Positions 45,600 through 54,844 of a DNA stretch of 64,000 nt are shown in pieces; positions within the stretch are counted from its first letter, which is position 1; every line of letters starts with the position of its first letter. Under the pieces are notes generated by a model. The model was given only the letters and a program-made list of their open reading frames with translations, was not told the origin of the DNA and did not search any database. Source of the stretch: Pseudorhodobacter sp. MZDSW-24AT (lineage in GTDB: Bacteria; Pseudomonadota; Alphaproteobacteria; Rhodobacterales; Rhodobacteraceae); NCBI RefSeq assembly GCF_002794355.1, contig NZ_PGOI01000009.1, positions 248,001 through 312,000 of the forward strand, read 5' to 3'. Position numbers and translations under genes: made by a program.

Positions 45600-48008
45600 A
45601 TGAAGTTCACCCTTTCCTGGCTTAAGGACCACCTCGAGACCGAGGCTTCGCTGGATGACATTCTGTATGCCCTCACCGATTTGGGGCTGGAAGTGGAAGA
45701 GGTGGTGAACCCCGCTGCCAAGCTGGCGCCCTTTACCATCGCCAAGGTGTTGGAGGCCACGCAACATCCAGACGCCGATCGGCTGCGGGTGTGCCGCGTG
45801 CTGACGGACGAAGGCGAAAAGCAGATCGTGTGTGGCGCGCCCAATGCGCGCGCCGGGATCACGGTCGTTCTGTGCAAACCGGGCGATTACGTGCCGGGCA
45901 TCGACACCACCTTGGGCGTCGGCAAGATCCGGGGCGTTGAATCGCATGGCATGATGGCGTCCGAGCGTGAGCTTGAGCTTTCGGACGAACACAACGGCAT
46001 CATCGAATTGCCGTCGGGCGAAGTGGGCGACGCGTTCATCGACTGGTTGGCGGCAAACCGTCCCGGCACGGTGGACCCGATGATCCACATCAAGATCACG
46101 CCAAACCGTCCCGATGCCTTGGGGGTGCGCGGTGTGGCGCGTGATCTGGCGGCGCGGGGGCTTGGCACCCTGAAGCCGCTGTCGATTCCACAGATCGAGG
46201 GCCAGTTTGACTGCCCGATTGGGGTGGAGATTGACCCAGACCTGAAGGCCAAGGGTTGTCCGCATTTTGCCGGCCGGCTGATCCGGGGCGTGACAAACGG
46301 GCCATCGCCCGACTGGCTGCAACAGCGGCTGAAGGCCATTGGCCTGCGCCCGATTTCGGCGCTGGTGGACATCACCAACTACTTCACATTCGGTCTGAAC
46401 CGCCCGCTGCACGTTTTTGATGCGGCAAAGGTCTCGGGTCCGCTGCGCATCCGCCCCGCCAAAGGCGGTGAGGAATTGCTCGCGCTGGACGGCAAGACCT
46501 ATGCCTTGCGCGATGGCATGATGGTTATTGCCGATGACGCAGGCGCTGAATCTCTGGCCGGGATCATGGGCGGCGAAGTGTCGGGTTGCACGACCGAGAC
46601 AGTGGACGTGTTTCTGGAGTCCGCATGGTGGGACCCGATCACCATTGCCGCCACGGGCCGTGCGCTGCGGATCAATTCTGACGCGCGGTATCGGTTCGAG
46701 CGGGGGGTTGACCCTGCCTTCACCTTGCCGGGGCTGGATCTGGCAACGCAGATGGTGCTGGATCTGTGCGGCGGCACGCCCAGTCAGCTTGTACAAGATG
46801 GCGCGCCCATCGACACCACGCGAAGCTATCGCCTGAACCCGGCGCGGGTGATCAGCCTTGTGGGGATGGAGATTCCTGAGGCCGATCAGCGCGCCACGCT
46901 GGACGCTTTGGGCTTTACTCTTGTGGGCGATATGGCCACACCGCCCAGTTGGCGCCCTGATGTGTTGGGTGAGGCCGATCTGGTGGAAGAGGTGGCGCGC
47001 GTCGCCTCGCTGAGCAAGCTGGTGGGCAAGCCCCTGCCGCGGGTCAACGCGGGGGTGCCGCGTCCGATCCTGACGCCGCTGCAACAGCGCGAGCGCACGG
47101 CGCGGCGCACGATTGCGGCCTTGGGCTACAATGAATGCGTGACCTACAGCTTTATCGACGAAACCGCGGCCCGCATGTTTGGCGGCGGAAGCGATGCGGT
47201 GCGGGTGGAGAACCCGATCTCCTCCGAGATGAGCCATCTGCGTCCCGACCTGCTGCCCGGCCTGCTGCGTGCAGCGGCGCGCAATCAGGCAAGGGGCTTC
47301 ATGGATTTGGCACTGGCCGAGATCGGGCCTGCTTTCTCGGGCGGGGAGCCCGGCGAGCAGCACCTGCAGGCGACAGGCCTGTTGATCGGGCATGGGGCGC
47401 CGCGCGATCCCTATGGCAGCCGCCGCCCGGTGGATGTGTTCGATGCGAAAGCCGATGCCGAGGCAGTGCTGGCGGCGCTTGGCGCGCCGTCCCGTGTGCA
47501 GATCACCCGCAAGGTGGCGGCATGGTGGCATCCGGGCCGGTCGGGTGTGATCGGGCTTGGTCCCAACACCATGGCGACTTTCGGAGAGGTGCATCCCAAG
47601 GTGCTGGCCGAAATGGGGATCAAGGGCACGGCGGTGGCCTTCACGGTGCTGGTCGCCAACATCCCGTCACCCAAGGTCAAGACCCCAACCCGCCCGGCGC
47701 TTGCAATCAGCGATCTGCAAGCGGTAGAGCGCGATTTCGCCTTTGTCGTCGATGCCGGGGTCGAGGGGCTGACGGCAGTGAACGCCGCGCTTGGGGCTGA
47801 TAAGGCCTTGATCGACTCGGTTCGCATCTTCGATCAGTTCACCGGCGAGAAGGCTGAGGCGCAGATGGGGGCGGGCAAAAAGTCGATCGCGCTGACCGTG
47901 CGTTTGCAACCCACTGGCAAGACGCTGACCGAGGCAGAGATCGAGGCGGTTTCCGCCAAGGTGATCGAAAAGGTCACCAAGGCCACCGGCGGCACCCTGC
48001 GCGGCTGA
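45600..48008 (+). CDS. pheT: Phenylalanyl-tRNA synthetase beta subunit
   Basis: 802-residue PheT of full length. N-terminal tRNA-binding EMAP-like domain (LEATQHPDADRLRVCRV, IVCGAPNARAG, GVESHGMMASERELEL), then the B3/B4 editing region (ITPNRPDALGVRGVARDLA, ALVDITNYFTF, LDGKTYALRDGMMVIAD, GIMGGEVSGCT), B5, a pseudo-catalytic core and a C-terminal anticodon-binding FDX-ACB domain. It completes PheRS and edits mischarged Tyr-tRNA. Confidence 0.97.
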   Translation: MKFTLSWLKDHLETEASLDDILYALTDLGLEVEEVVNPAAKLAPFTIAKVLEATQHPDADRLRVCRVLTDEGEKQIVCGAPNARAGITVVLCKPGDYVPGIDTTLGVGKIRGVESHGMMASERELELSDEHNGIIELPSGEVGDAFIDWLAANRPGTVDPMIHIKITPNRPDALGVRGVARDLAARGLGTLKPLSIPQIEGQFDCPIGVEIDPDLKAKGCPHFAGRLIRGVTNGPSPDWLQQRLKAIGLRPISALVDITNYFTFGLNRPLHVFDAAKVSGPLRIRPAKGGEELLALDGKTYALRDGMMVIADDAGAESLAGIMGGEVSGCTTETVDVFLESAWWDPITIAATGRALRINSDARYRFERGVDPAFTLPGLDLATQMVLDLCGGTPSQLVQDGAPIDTTRSYRLNPARVISLVGMEIPEADQRATLDALGFTLVGDMATPPSWRPDVLGEADLVEEVARVASLSKLVGKPLPRVNAGVPRPILTPLQQRERTARRTIAALGYNECVTYSFIDETAARMFGGGSDAVRVENPISSEMSHLRPDLLPGLLRAAARNQARGFMDLALAEIGPAFSGGEPGEQHLQATGLLIGHGAPRDPYGSRRPVDVFDAKADAEAVLAALGAPSRVQITRKVAAWWHPGRSGVIGLGPNTMATFGEVHPKVLAEMGIKGTAVAFTVLVANIPSPKVKTPTRPALAISDLQAVERDFAFVVDAGVEGLTAVNAALGADKALIDSVRIFDQFTGEKAEAQMGAGKKSIALTVRLQPTGKTLTEAEIEAVSAKVIEKVTKATGGTLRG

Positions 48009-48026
48009 ACAGCGTGCAGAGAAAAG

Positions 48027-48055
48027 AATGCCGCGCAGCCGGGCTGCGCGGCATT
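48027..48055. terminator. Bidirectional terminator between pheT and the six-gene operon
   Basis: 12-bp perfect stem AATGCCGCGCAG/CTGCGCGGCATT with a 5-nt loop, lying 1 bp beyond the DUF1523 stop codon. A CTTTTC tract follows on the minus strand, so it chiefly serves the operon. Confidence 0.8.
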
Positions 48056-48056
48056 G

Positions 48057-48728
48057 TCATTTGCGTGGCTTGCGGCGCCACGTCGCCAGCCATGCATTGA
48101 TGCCACCAAAAAAGCCCTTGGCCCGGTCGCGCGCGGCATCTGCACGGGCATCCACGGCGTCCCATGTGTGTGAGGCATCTTCCAGCGCCGGGTCGATGGT
48201 GCGTTCACGAAACTGCAGCCAAACCCGGCGGATCATGAAGAGCACAAAGGCCAGGAAGGTGAGGATCACGATGTTCACCCAAGGGATCAGCGTGACATCG
48301 GGGCCTGCCACCCGCTTGATCGACACCGCATTCGGGAAGATCGTGAAGAACTGGTTGCGCCATCCGTAATGCCGGAGGGCCACCCAGATGGGGGCCGCGT
48401 CGGTCGAGGCGAATTCCTTGGCCTGTGTCTGCAAGCCAAAACTGTTGATCTTGAAATAGGGTGGCCAGCCCCAACCGGTGTCTTCGTTGCGGTATTCCAT
48501 CGTGCGGCCATTCGGATAGACCGCGTTGATGAAAAACACATCGCGTGAGGTAGAATTGGTCATGCCAACCTCGGACCGGCTCCAGAACAGGGAGTTTTCT
48601 CCGATGTCCACGCGACGGTTTTCGGTGCCGACGATCCGCACCACATCGGTTTGTGGCAAGGTGTAGTGCAGGAAGCCAAACACCAGCGTCGCCAGCATCA
48701 GCCAGAAGCCCCATTTCACATAACGCAT
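48057..48728 (-). CDS. DUF1523 membrane protein, last gene of unknown operon
   Basis: 223-residue DUF1523 protein with an N-terminal membrane segment (6-24), a ~120-residue outside domain (VRIVGTENRRVDIG, FFINAVYPNGRTMEYRNEDTGWGWPPYF), a second membrane segment (about 147-166) and a cytoplasmic basic tail with a short helix. It is the sixth gene of a tight minus-strand operon, 7 nt after the previous stop. The family has no known function. Confidence 0.85.
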   Translation of the reverse strand: MRYVKWGFWLMLATLVFGFLHYTLPQTDVVRIVGTENRRVDIGENSLFWSRSEVGMTNSTSRDVFFINAVYPNGRTMEYRNEDTGWGWPPYFKINSFGLQTQAKEFASTDAAPIWVALRHYGWRNQFFTIFPNAVSIKRVAGPDVTLIPWVNIVILTFLAFVLFMIRRVWLQFRERTIDPALEDASHTWDAVDARADAARDRAKGFFGGINAWLATWRRKPRK

Positions 48729-48735
48729 TGCAGCC

Positions 48736-49005
48736 TCACTGAAAGTTCAGGATGTAGAGCGTTACCACAACAGCAACGGTCGGGATGATGTAGATGAGCC
48801 AGAGGAGGTTCTTCTTCAAGCCCCTGTCATAGGCTGCCATCCCCTTTTCGATATAGGTGGCGCGGTCGCCTTCGATACCGCCCGCATCGAAACGCTTTTC
48901 CAGTGTCTCGCGGCGGACCGAGCGGAGATAGATCCGCATGATGACATAGACGATTGTCAGGCCAACATAGCCGATGAAGGCGAAGCGGAGCCAGCCAATG
49001 ATCAT
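48736..49005 (-). CDS. Small two-span membrane protein, unknown operon
   Basis: 89-residue protein with two hydrophobic segments, about 3-24 and 68-88, joined by a charged ~40-residue loop (RRETLEKRFDAGGIEGDRAT). Its ATG overlaps the upstream stop (ATGA), and it ends 7 nt before the DUF1523 gene. I do not recognise a named family. Its size and coupling suggest a membrane partner of the operon's soluble proteins. Confidence 0.8.
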   Translation of the reverse strand: MIIGWLRFAFIGYVGLTIVYVIMRIYLRSVRRETLEKRFDAGGIEGDRATYIEKGMAAYDRGLKKNLLWLIYIIPTVAVVVTLYILNFQ

Positions 49006-50360
49006 GCCCGTCCCCTCGCCTTGCCCCATGGGCCGGTGATGGGCCCGAGGTTGCGCGCGGGTTTGGGTTCTGGCCTGCTGCGGTCCTCCATGCTCGGCTC
49101 GGGTCCGAACAGCGCGGCGCGTGCGCCCTGTTTGTCCACGACATATTCTCGTTCCAGAAAATCGGCGACATACTGGCGCTTGCGGTCTGACCAGCGGGCA
49201 TAGGAGGCGTAGAACTGTTCCTTGTGTACGATGAACATCTGCCGCACATCCATCGGCGCCAATTCCGACAGCAGCATATTGATCAGGTCGCGGTCTTTGT
49301 GGGCGCGGGCGCGCAGGGTATAGAAATAGGCCGGGTGTTCGCTGGTGATGCGGGGCCATGTGCCGCCTACCTCGATCCAGCGCAAAAGCGCGGCCAGCCC
49401 TTGAAACTCCAGTGGCAGGCTGGTGCCAAGCTGGTGGGCGATGCTGCGCAATTCGGTGCGGCGGGCGTCGCCGAGAGCAAGGCCAAGAGTATCGGCAGCC
49501 TCGACCAGAATGAAATCCATCTTCTGCCGGATGACCGCCGCCGCATCCATCCCCCGCGCCTGCACGAGGGGTTCGGCCAATTGGTTGCGCTCCAGCCAGT
49601 CGGCGATCTGGTTGCGCTGGGTCAGATCAAACACCGGGGCGATCGGCACCATGCCCAGACTTTCGCGGGGCAGCGAGGAGATCACCGCCGGAAAGGCCAT
49701 GTCGCGGAACACATAAAGGCCGCCGAAATGGCTGGTCCAGAAATTCGGCTGCTCAAAGCTCATCTGCGGCAGGGTGATCGGCACCCGGGTCACATCCCCC
49801 GTCTTTTTTGCGAGGCTGATCATCTCGGCGATCAAAAGATCATCACGCCAGCCATCCGGCTCGGATCGGAACCGCTCGATCAACGCTGCAAGTTTGCCCG
49901 CATCCGCGACATGGCCGCCGATGGTGTCCGCTTCCACCGTGATGCGCCGGATCTCAAGCAATTTGGCGGGCGTCGAGATTTCAAAGACCGAGTTCTGCAA
50001 CGCCCCGGCCACCGCATCCCGCGCGGTCAGTGCGAAAAGCTGGGCTTCATTCGCATCGATGAATTGCCGAAGGATGCCGCGGCTGGTCGAGAATTTGGCG
50101 TGCAGCAAAGGCGCATTCTTCTGTGCGGTGGTCAGCAAAATGAACTGCCGATTGGCGCCATTGGGGTTGAGGTAAAGGTCATCCCCCAGCTCGGCCCCGA
50201 TCTCTGGCGAATAGCCCGAAATGTCGATGTGGAAGTCGCTCAACGCGGTCTCTTTGCCACAGAGGTGCTTCATCGCGCGGTTGTAGCGGTCAACGAGTGC
50301 CGGAGAGGTCACCTCGATCAGGTTGCCGAACATCAGCCCTTTCTCGATCAGCCTGCGCAT
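49002..50360 (-). CDS. DUF6638-like protein, unknown operon
   Basis: 452-residue soluble protein, probably DUF6638. Features seen: an N-terminal GLMFGNLIEVTSPALVDRYN, FHIDISGYSPEIG, and an Asp/Glu-rich helical middle; a Pro/Arg-rich C-terminal ~35 residues may be disordered. No membrane segment. The ATG at 50360 has AGGGGGG directly upstream; the longer frame from 50390 is less likely. It follows the AAA+ gene by 85 nt and is coupled to the small membrane gene. Confidence 0.8.
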   Translation of the reverse strand: MRRLIEKGLMFGNLIEVTSPALVDRYNRAMKHLCGKETALSDFHIDISGYSPEIGAELGDDLYLNPNGANRQFILLTTAQKNAPLLHAKFSTSRGILRQFIDANEAQLFALTARDAVAGALQNSVFEISTPAKLLEIRRITVEADTIGGHVADAGKLAALIERFRSEPDGWRDDLLIAEMISLAKKTGDVTRVPITLPQMSFEQPNFWTSHFGGLYVFRDMAFPAVISSLPRESLGMVPIAPVFDLTQRNQIADWLERNQLAEPLVQARGMDAAAVIRQKMDFILVEAADTLGLALGDARRTELRSIAHQLGTSLPLEFQGLAALLRWIEVGGTWPRITSEHPAYFYTLRARAHKDRDLINMLLSELAPMDVRQMFIVHKEQFYASYARWSDRKRQYVADFLEREYVVDKQGARAALFGPEPSMEDRSRPEPKPARNLGPITGPWGKARGRA

Positions 50361-50445
50361 GCAGCCCCCCTTATGGTCATCCGTTCGCACCTATTCTGGA
50401 GTCGGGAGGCCACCACGGCCCGCCGGAAATGTGACAGGCGCGCCC

Positions 50446-52374
50446 TCATGCCTTGGCCTCCAGATAGCGCCGCCTGGCCTCTTCCGTGCGGTGCAGGTCG
50501 CGCACCATGCTTTCGATGGCGACCGCATCCGACTTGTCGGCATAGCGGAATTCGGAGTCTGCATAGCGGTTGATTTCTTGGATCACCATTTCGACGGTGA
50601 TCGGGCTCATCAGTTCCCGGATCATCGCCAGCTTGTCCTCATAAGGTTTGAACAGGAACAGGTCAGGCTGCTCCATCCATGCATCGGGCAGGTCGAAATC
50701 CATTGCTCGCACCTTTACGGCATCGGTGATGTTCTTCACCGCGCGGCCGGTGAAGCGGGGATCGGCTTCCTGAATGGCTTTCAGATAGCGGCCAATCTTG
50801 GCCAGCGTGTCCAAAGGCCCGATCTCGGCGGTCAGCCTTTCCCAGACCCGCACCAGCCCTTCCTCTTGCGGGCGGGAATGTCTTTCAAAGCTGGCAGCCA
50901 CGGCCTTCTTGATTTCTTGCGCAGCAAAAAGGTCATGCGCGCCCAAAGGAATGGCGTGGTTCTTGCCCAGAAGCAGCGACAGGATGTCGATATAATCCTC
51001 CTGTGTCTGCGGCCCGTCGACAAGAAAGCGCGCGCCTGCCCGCTGGCGCAGGGCATCGTCCACATTCTCGGGGTAATTGGAAAACATGCCAAAGGTGCAG
51101 TTGCCACGGACCACCGTGCCCGACCCGGCAAAGGCCTGCATGAAGACGGCCGTCACCTCTTGCTGCCCCGCGCTGGACTGGCGGTCGCCGCGTTTGCCTG
51201 CGACCTGATCAATGTCATCAATGGTGCCAAAGCCGATGACGCCGGGATCGAGCACGGCGTTGACAAAGGCCTTGGCGTTCTGGCCAGATTTGCCTTGATA
51301 GCTGTCGATCTGGTCGATGCTGAAGTTCTGGTAGCGGAACGGGTAGCCAGCCACTGCACAGTAATCGTTCAGCAGCCCTGCCATCATTTGAATCAGAGTG
51401 GTCTTACCGGTTCCCGGCTTGCCATCCCCCATGAAGGTAAAGATGAAACCGCCCAGTTCGGCAAAAGGATTTAACTTGCGCTCGAAATCATAGGCCATCA
51501 GCATCTTGGCCAGCCGCTGCGACTGAGATTTCGCGATGTGGTTGCCCACCACCTCATGCGGTTTCTTGAACGTCATGGCAAGCGTGCTGCCCTTGGCTGC
51601 CCGGGCAGGGGTGAAGCCCGCGATGGTCAGCCCGTCAGCCTCGACCTTCCAGCCGGCCGTCGTGAAGCCTTCCAGCCGTGGTGCGGTCTGGGCGCGCAAG
51701 GCGACCTTATCCATAAGCGCTTCGGCAAAGGCCGCAACCGTGGCGGCAAGGCGGGGCTCATCGGTGGCAAAGGCAGCAATGTCCTGATCCAGCTCCCACA
51801 ACACCCCTTGCAGCGCGAGCGGGCTATTGTCTGTCAGGATCTCGTCCACGGTGCCGATCTCGACAGTGGTGGACCCAAGCTGCGGCGCCAGCAGGAAAGC
51901 GGTGGCATTGGCAAATGTGTAAAGGCTGAGCAAGGCCTCGGCGCTCAGCAGTTCGGTGAATTCTACCCGACGCAAGTCCGGGAGGCGGCCTTCCAGATTG
52001 GCTTTCTTCAGTTCCCCCAAAGGTGATTGCGCGGCAAAGGTGTCTGCCATGGCCAAGGCGATGGCCAGTGCTCGGCGCAGCGCATGCAAGACCGAGGCTT
52101 GCGCCGGAGAGAGCAAACCATCAGAGGCAGCCTCGATCCGCTCCACAATCCGCACGCCACCGGGCCGGGCAGCCGGGCGGGTGACAAGCCCGGGTGTGGT
52201 GGCACGAAAGCGGGGGCGGGTGCCAAGACCTGCCGAGCGCTCTTCCACCCTGTCGGGTGTCATCGCCTTGCCCAGACGGGGAGCGTGATCGAACCCGTTC
52301 AGCAAGGCGAGCGCCGCATCATATTGGGCGCGGATCGCGGCCTCCTTCAGCTCCATCGTGTCGCGTGTCGACAT
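50446..52374 (-). CDS. AAA+ ATPase, unknown operon
   Basis: 642-residue ATPase. The first ~300 residues are an all-helical domain I cannot assign. The AAA+ module has Walker A GDGKPGTGKTT (316-326), Walker B GFGTIDDIDQ (381-390), a sensor-1-like MFSNYPEN, and RQR around 443-445 as possible arginine fingers. The C-terminal ~170 residues are helical. No membrane segment or signal, so cytoplasmic. AGGGGGAG precedes the ATG, 8 nt after the upstream gene. It is the likely motor of the six-gene system; substrate unknown. Confidence 0.85.
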   Translation of the reverse strand: MSTRDTMELKEAAIRAQYDAALALLNGFDHAPRLGKAMTPDRVEERSAGLGTRPRFRATTPGLVTRPAARPGGVRIVERIEAASDGLLSPAQASVLHALRRALAIALAMADTFAAQSPLGELKKANLEGRLPDLRRVEFTELLSAEALLSLYTFANATAFLLAPQLGSTTVEIGTVDEILTDNSPLALQGVLWELDQDIAAFATDEPRLAATVAAFAEALMDKVALRAQTAPRLEGFTTAGWKVEADGLTIAGFTPARAAKGSTLAMTFKKPHEVVGNHIAKSQSQRLAKMLMAYDFERKLNPFAELGGFIFTFMGDGKPGTGKTTLIQMMAGLLNDYCAVAGYPFRYQNFSIDQIDSYQGKSGQNAKAFVNAVLDPGVIGFGTIDDIDQVAGKRGDRQSSAGQQEVTAVFMQAFAGSGTVVRGNCTFGMFSNYPENVDDALRQRAGARFLVDGPQTQEDYIDILSLLLGKNHAIPLGAHDLFAAQEIKKAVAASFERHSRPQEEGLVRVWERLTAEIGPLDTLAKIGRYLKAIQEADPRFTGRAVKNITDAVKVRAMDFDLPDAWMEQPDLFLFKPYEDKLAMIRELMSPITVEMVIQEINRYADSEFRYADKSDAVAIESMVRDLHRTEEARRRYLEAKA

Positions 52375-52382
52375 GACTCCCC

Positions 52383-53513
52383 CTAGCGTGCTGCGATGAT
52401 ACGACCGCCGGCACCCACCACGAATTTGCGCACATCACGAAAGCCCGGCGGGTTCAGTTCGGCCAAGGCCTGAAAGGGACGCTCGGGCAAGATCACCATA
52501 CGGTCCATGCGGGTGGTGCCGGTGTCGGCGCCTTTCCCGGCAAACGGATCCAGCGCGAAGATCTGCCGCTCGACCGTGCGGAACCAGCCATCCTTGACCT
52601 GCTCTGCCCGGTCGGCGCGCAAGTCTTCCACCGTCCAGACCAGCGCCCAATCCTGCCCTTCGGGCGCACGGGCGCTGGAAAGCACGTCGGAAATTGGACC
52701 CGATTGCAGGGTAAAGCTGTGCGAATACATCGGCCCCAGATGGATGCGGCGCAGCCGTTTGGGGTGCAGCGTTGGAAAATCGGTGTCAAAACCCTGCGCG
52801 ATTGTCAGAAGCTTCAGCCCCGCCACCGATTGTGCCATCAGGTGATGTTGTGCCTGCGGCCAGCGGGCATCATCATTGGGAAAGGGGCGCTTGCCGCTGT
52901 CTTCGACATCCAGCAAATAGACCACCGGCAAATTCACCTGCGTGTCGTACACGGCCCAATGCACCAAATATCGCCGCCGCCCCGCGCGGTCTTCGATCCA
53001 TTGCGCATCCGGATCATTGCGGGCCAAGAACAGCCCGCCTTGCGCAAGCGCTTCGTGGTAAAGGCGTTGTGACAAGGCGAATTGCAAATCCGTGGGCAGA
53101 GAAAGATCGCCCACGATGCGGCGGATCATCCGGTCTTTCAGCTCCTCCACAGAAGCGCTGCCTGTCAAATGCTTGTCGGCCTGCGCGGCATCGACCGCCA
53201 TCCCCATCAGCTCCTGCGCAACCGGAAAGCCGCTTTCATGGCGGTCAAAACTCAGCCGCGGCGCGCTGTCGCTGCGCCCTGTCATCAGGTATTTGTAAGA
53301 CAGCGCCCGGAAGGTGGTCGCCAAAGCGGTGATATAGCGTCCCAGAATCCGCGCCTCGGTGCGGGTCAGGGTGCCTTCGCTTTCCAGTTCACCCGCGACC
53401 CGGGCCAGATGGCTTGAGATCCGCTCGAACTTGGCAAAATAGCGGCGCGCGACCAAGGTATCGTAAAGCTCGGTATGGTCGTTCGTCAGCTGAGCTTTGA
53501 CCTCGTTTGCCAC
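52383..53513 (-). CDS. Unknown soluble protein, unknown operon
   Basis: 376-residue protein with a helical N-terminal half (LYDTLVARRYFAKFERISSHL, LGRYITALATTFRAL) and a mixed C-terminal half (VHWAVYDTQVNLPVVYLLD, LGPMYSHSFTL, MVILPERPFQAL). No signal, no membrane segment, no catalytic motif I can name. GTG start at 53513 follows the upstream TAA without a gap, with GGGG 5 nt before it. Position between a coiled-coil protein and an AAA+ ATPase suggests it joins their complex. Confidence 0.8.
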   Translation of the reverse strand: MANEVKAQLTNDHTELYDTLVARRYFAKFERISSHLARVAGELESEGTLTRTEARILGRYITALATTFRALSYKYLMTGRSDSAPRLSFDRHESGFPVAQELMGMAVDAAQADKHLTGSASVEELKDRMIRRIVGDLSLPTDLQFALSQRLYHEALAQGGLFLARNDPDAQWIEDRAGRRRYLVHWAVYDTQVNLPVVYLLDVEDSGKRPFPNDDARWPQAQHHLMAQSVAGLKLLTIAQGFDTDFPTLHPKRLRRIHLGPMYSHSFTLQSGPISDVLSSARAPEGQDWALVWTVEDLRADRAEQVKDGWFRTVERQIFALDPFAGKGADTGTTRMDRMVILPERPFQALAELNPPGFRDVRKFVVGAGGRIIAAR

Positions 53514-54587
53514 TTATTCCCCATAAGCATTCTTGTCATGTTTCTCGACAATCGCGGCGAAGCGACGGTTGAAGCGTTCGTCTGCCTTGGCCTTTTGTTC
53601 CAAAATCTTGCGGGCAAAGACCATATGGTCTTCGTGGGCCTCCAGCATTCCGGCCATGCGATCATTGGTGGCCGAGCCGATGGCGGCCATGGCGGCCTGC
53701 GCCTCTTGGTCGGTCTTGACCCCGATCTCGTTGATGCGGTGGGCCACATCCTGCTGCTGCGCGGTTTTCAGGCTGCTCGAGAGCGCATCATACAGCACGA
53801 CCCGCTGTTTGGTGTCGGTTTGCAGCTTGTTGATCAGCACCAACTGGGTGGCCGCCTGATTTTGCAGGCTGTCCATCCAAGTTTTGCCCTTTTCGATATA
53901 GCGCTCCAGCGTCTGGCTTTTCGCCAGCTGCACCTGCTCGTCCTGCACAAGCGCATTGAAGCGGGTGTTGATCTCGGCAAGCTGTGTTTCCAGCTTTGTG
54001 CGCGCGGCCGCGTCTTGTTCCACGCTGATCTTGTTTTCCAGCTCGATGATCTGAGGGTCCATCCCGGCGATCTGGGCGCGCACCGCTTCCAGCGCGGCCA
54101 CGGTTTGCTCACGCTCGGTCAGGGTGGCGGAAAGGTTGGTCTCTACACTCGCCTTCTGGCCGTTCAGCAGGTCCAGCTGACCTTGCAACAGCTTTACGAT
54201 CACGTCGGATTTCGCGATCAGGTCCTGCAACTTGTCATCGATGCTGGCGGTGCGCATCCGCTCTTGCCGCATGGATTCCGACTTTGCGGCGCTGAAGATG
54301 CCGATAAAGCTTTCCATTCCGGTTTTCGACCGCATCTCGTCGAAATCCTTGGAGAAGGCCGAGGTTACATCGTCCAGCCCCATGATCAGCTCGGCGATAT
54401 TGGCGTTCATCAGATCGGTGTGCTTATGCACATCCTCCAGCGTGGCATTCTCGATGTCGATGGCGGCTTCGCCCTGATCCAGCGTCTGGCGCGCCGCTTC
54501 AATCCGGCTGGTGACGGCGCTGATCTTGGCCTGAGCTTCGGCCACCTGTTTCTGGCTCTCAAGAATTTGCGCTTGGAAATCGGCCAT
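53514..54587 (-). CDS. Long coiled-coil protein, first gene of unknown operon
   Basis: 357-residue protein dominated by coiled coil (about 1-50 and 120-270, with heptads such as IIELENKISVEQDAAARTKL) and a C-terminal helical region. The general shape recalls TelA-type tellurite/toxic-anion resistance proteins, by eye only. The ATG at 54587 has GGAGGG upstream and is preferred to a start nine codons earlier. It heads the operon running to 48057; the promoter must lie in 54588-54790. Confidence 0.8.
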   Translation of the reverse strand: MADFQAQILESQKQVAEAQAKISAVTSRIEAARQTLDQGEAAIDIENATLEDVHKHTDLMNANIAELIMGLDDVTSAFSKDFDEMRSKTGMESFIGIFSAAKSESMRQERMRTASIDDKLQDLIAKSDVIVKLLQGQLDLLNGQKASVETNLSATLTEREQTVAALEAVRAQIAGMDPQIIELENKISVEQDAAARTKLETQLAEINTRFNALVQDEQVQLAKSQTLERYIEKGKTWMDSLQNQAATQLVLINKLQTDTKQRVVLYDALSSSLKTAQQQDVAHRINEIGVKTDQEAQAAMAAIGSATNDRMAGMLEAHEDHMVFARKILEQKAKADERFNRRFAAIVEKHDKNAYGE

Positions 54588-54844
54588 TTTGCCCTCCGCT
54601 GGACTGTGACGCATTGTGCATATGGGGAATGTGAACTGGAATTACATGGGCCGCCACCGGGAAAGCGGGGTAGGGGGTTCGCAGGCCTTGCATCGCACTC
54701 CCCACAGGTCACGCAAACGCATTCTTGCCGCAGACATGGCCAGTCGCCAAGCCTTTATTGTGGGCTTTGCCCGCAGGGGCTGTGACAGAAAAGGCCCCGA
54801 AGAAATCGGGGCCTTGCTGTGACGGTTGGTCGTGGCGTTGCAGA
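54588..54844. other. Gap between aldehyde dehydrogenase and six-gene operon
   Basis: 257 bp that must hold the operon's promoter on the minus strand as well as the aldehyde dehydrogenase terminator. No clear operator or promoter box was found. Confidence 0.5.
54787..54815 (-). terminator. Terminator of the aldehyde dehydrogenase gene
   Basis: 10-bp stem AAGGCCCCGA/TCGGGGCCTT with AGAAA loop, followed on the minus strand by TTTTCT. Confidence 0.85.

Noticed and set aside
45234-47594. 786-codon minus-strand open frame
   Set aside because: Antisense to pheT; no motif, Arg/His-rich.
53475-54785. 436-codon plus-strand open frame
   Set aside because: Antisense to the coiled-coil gene; the minus-strand frame has a good ribosome-binding site and operon context.
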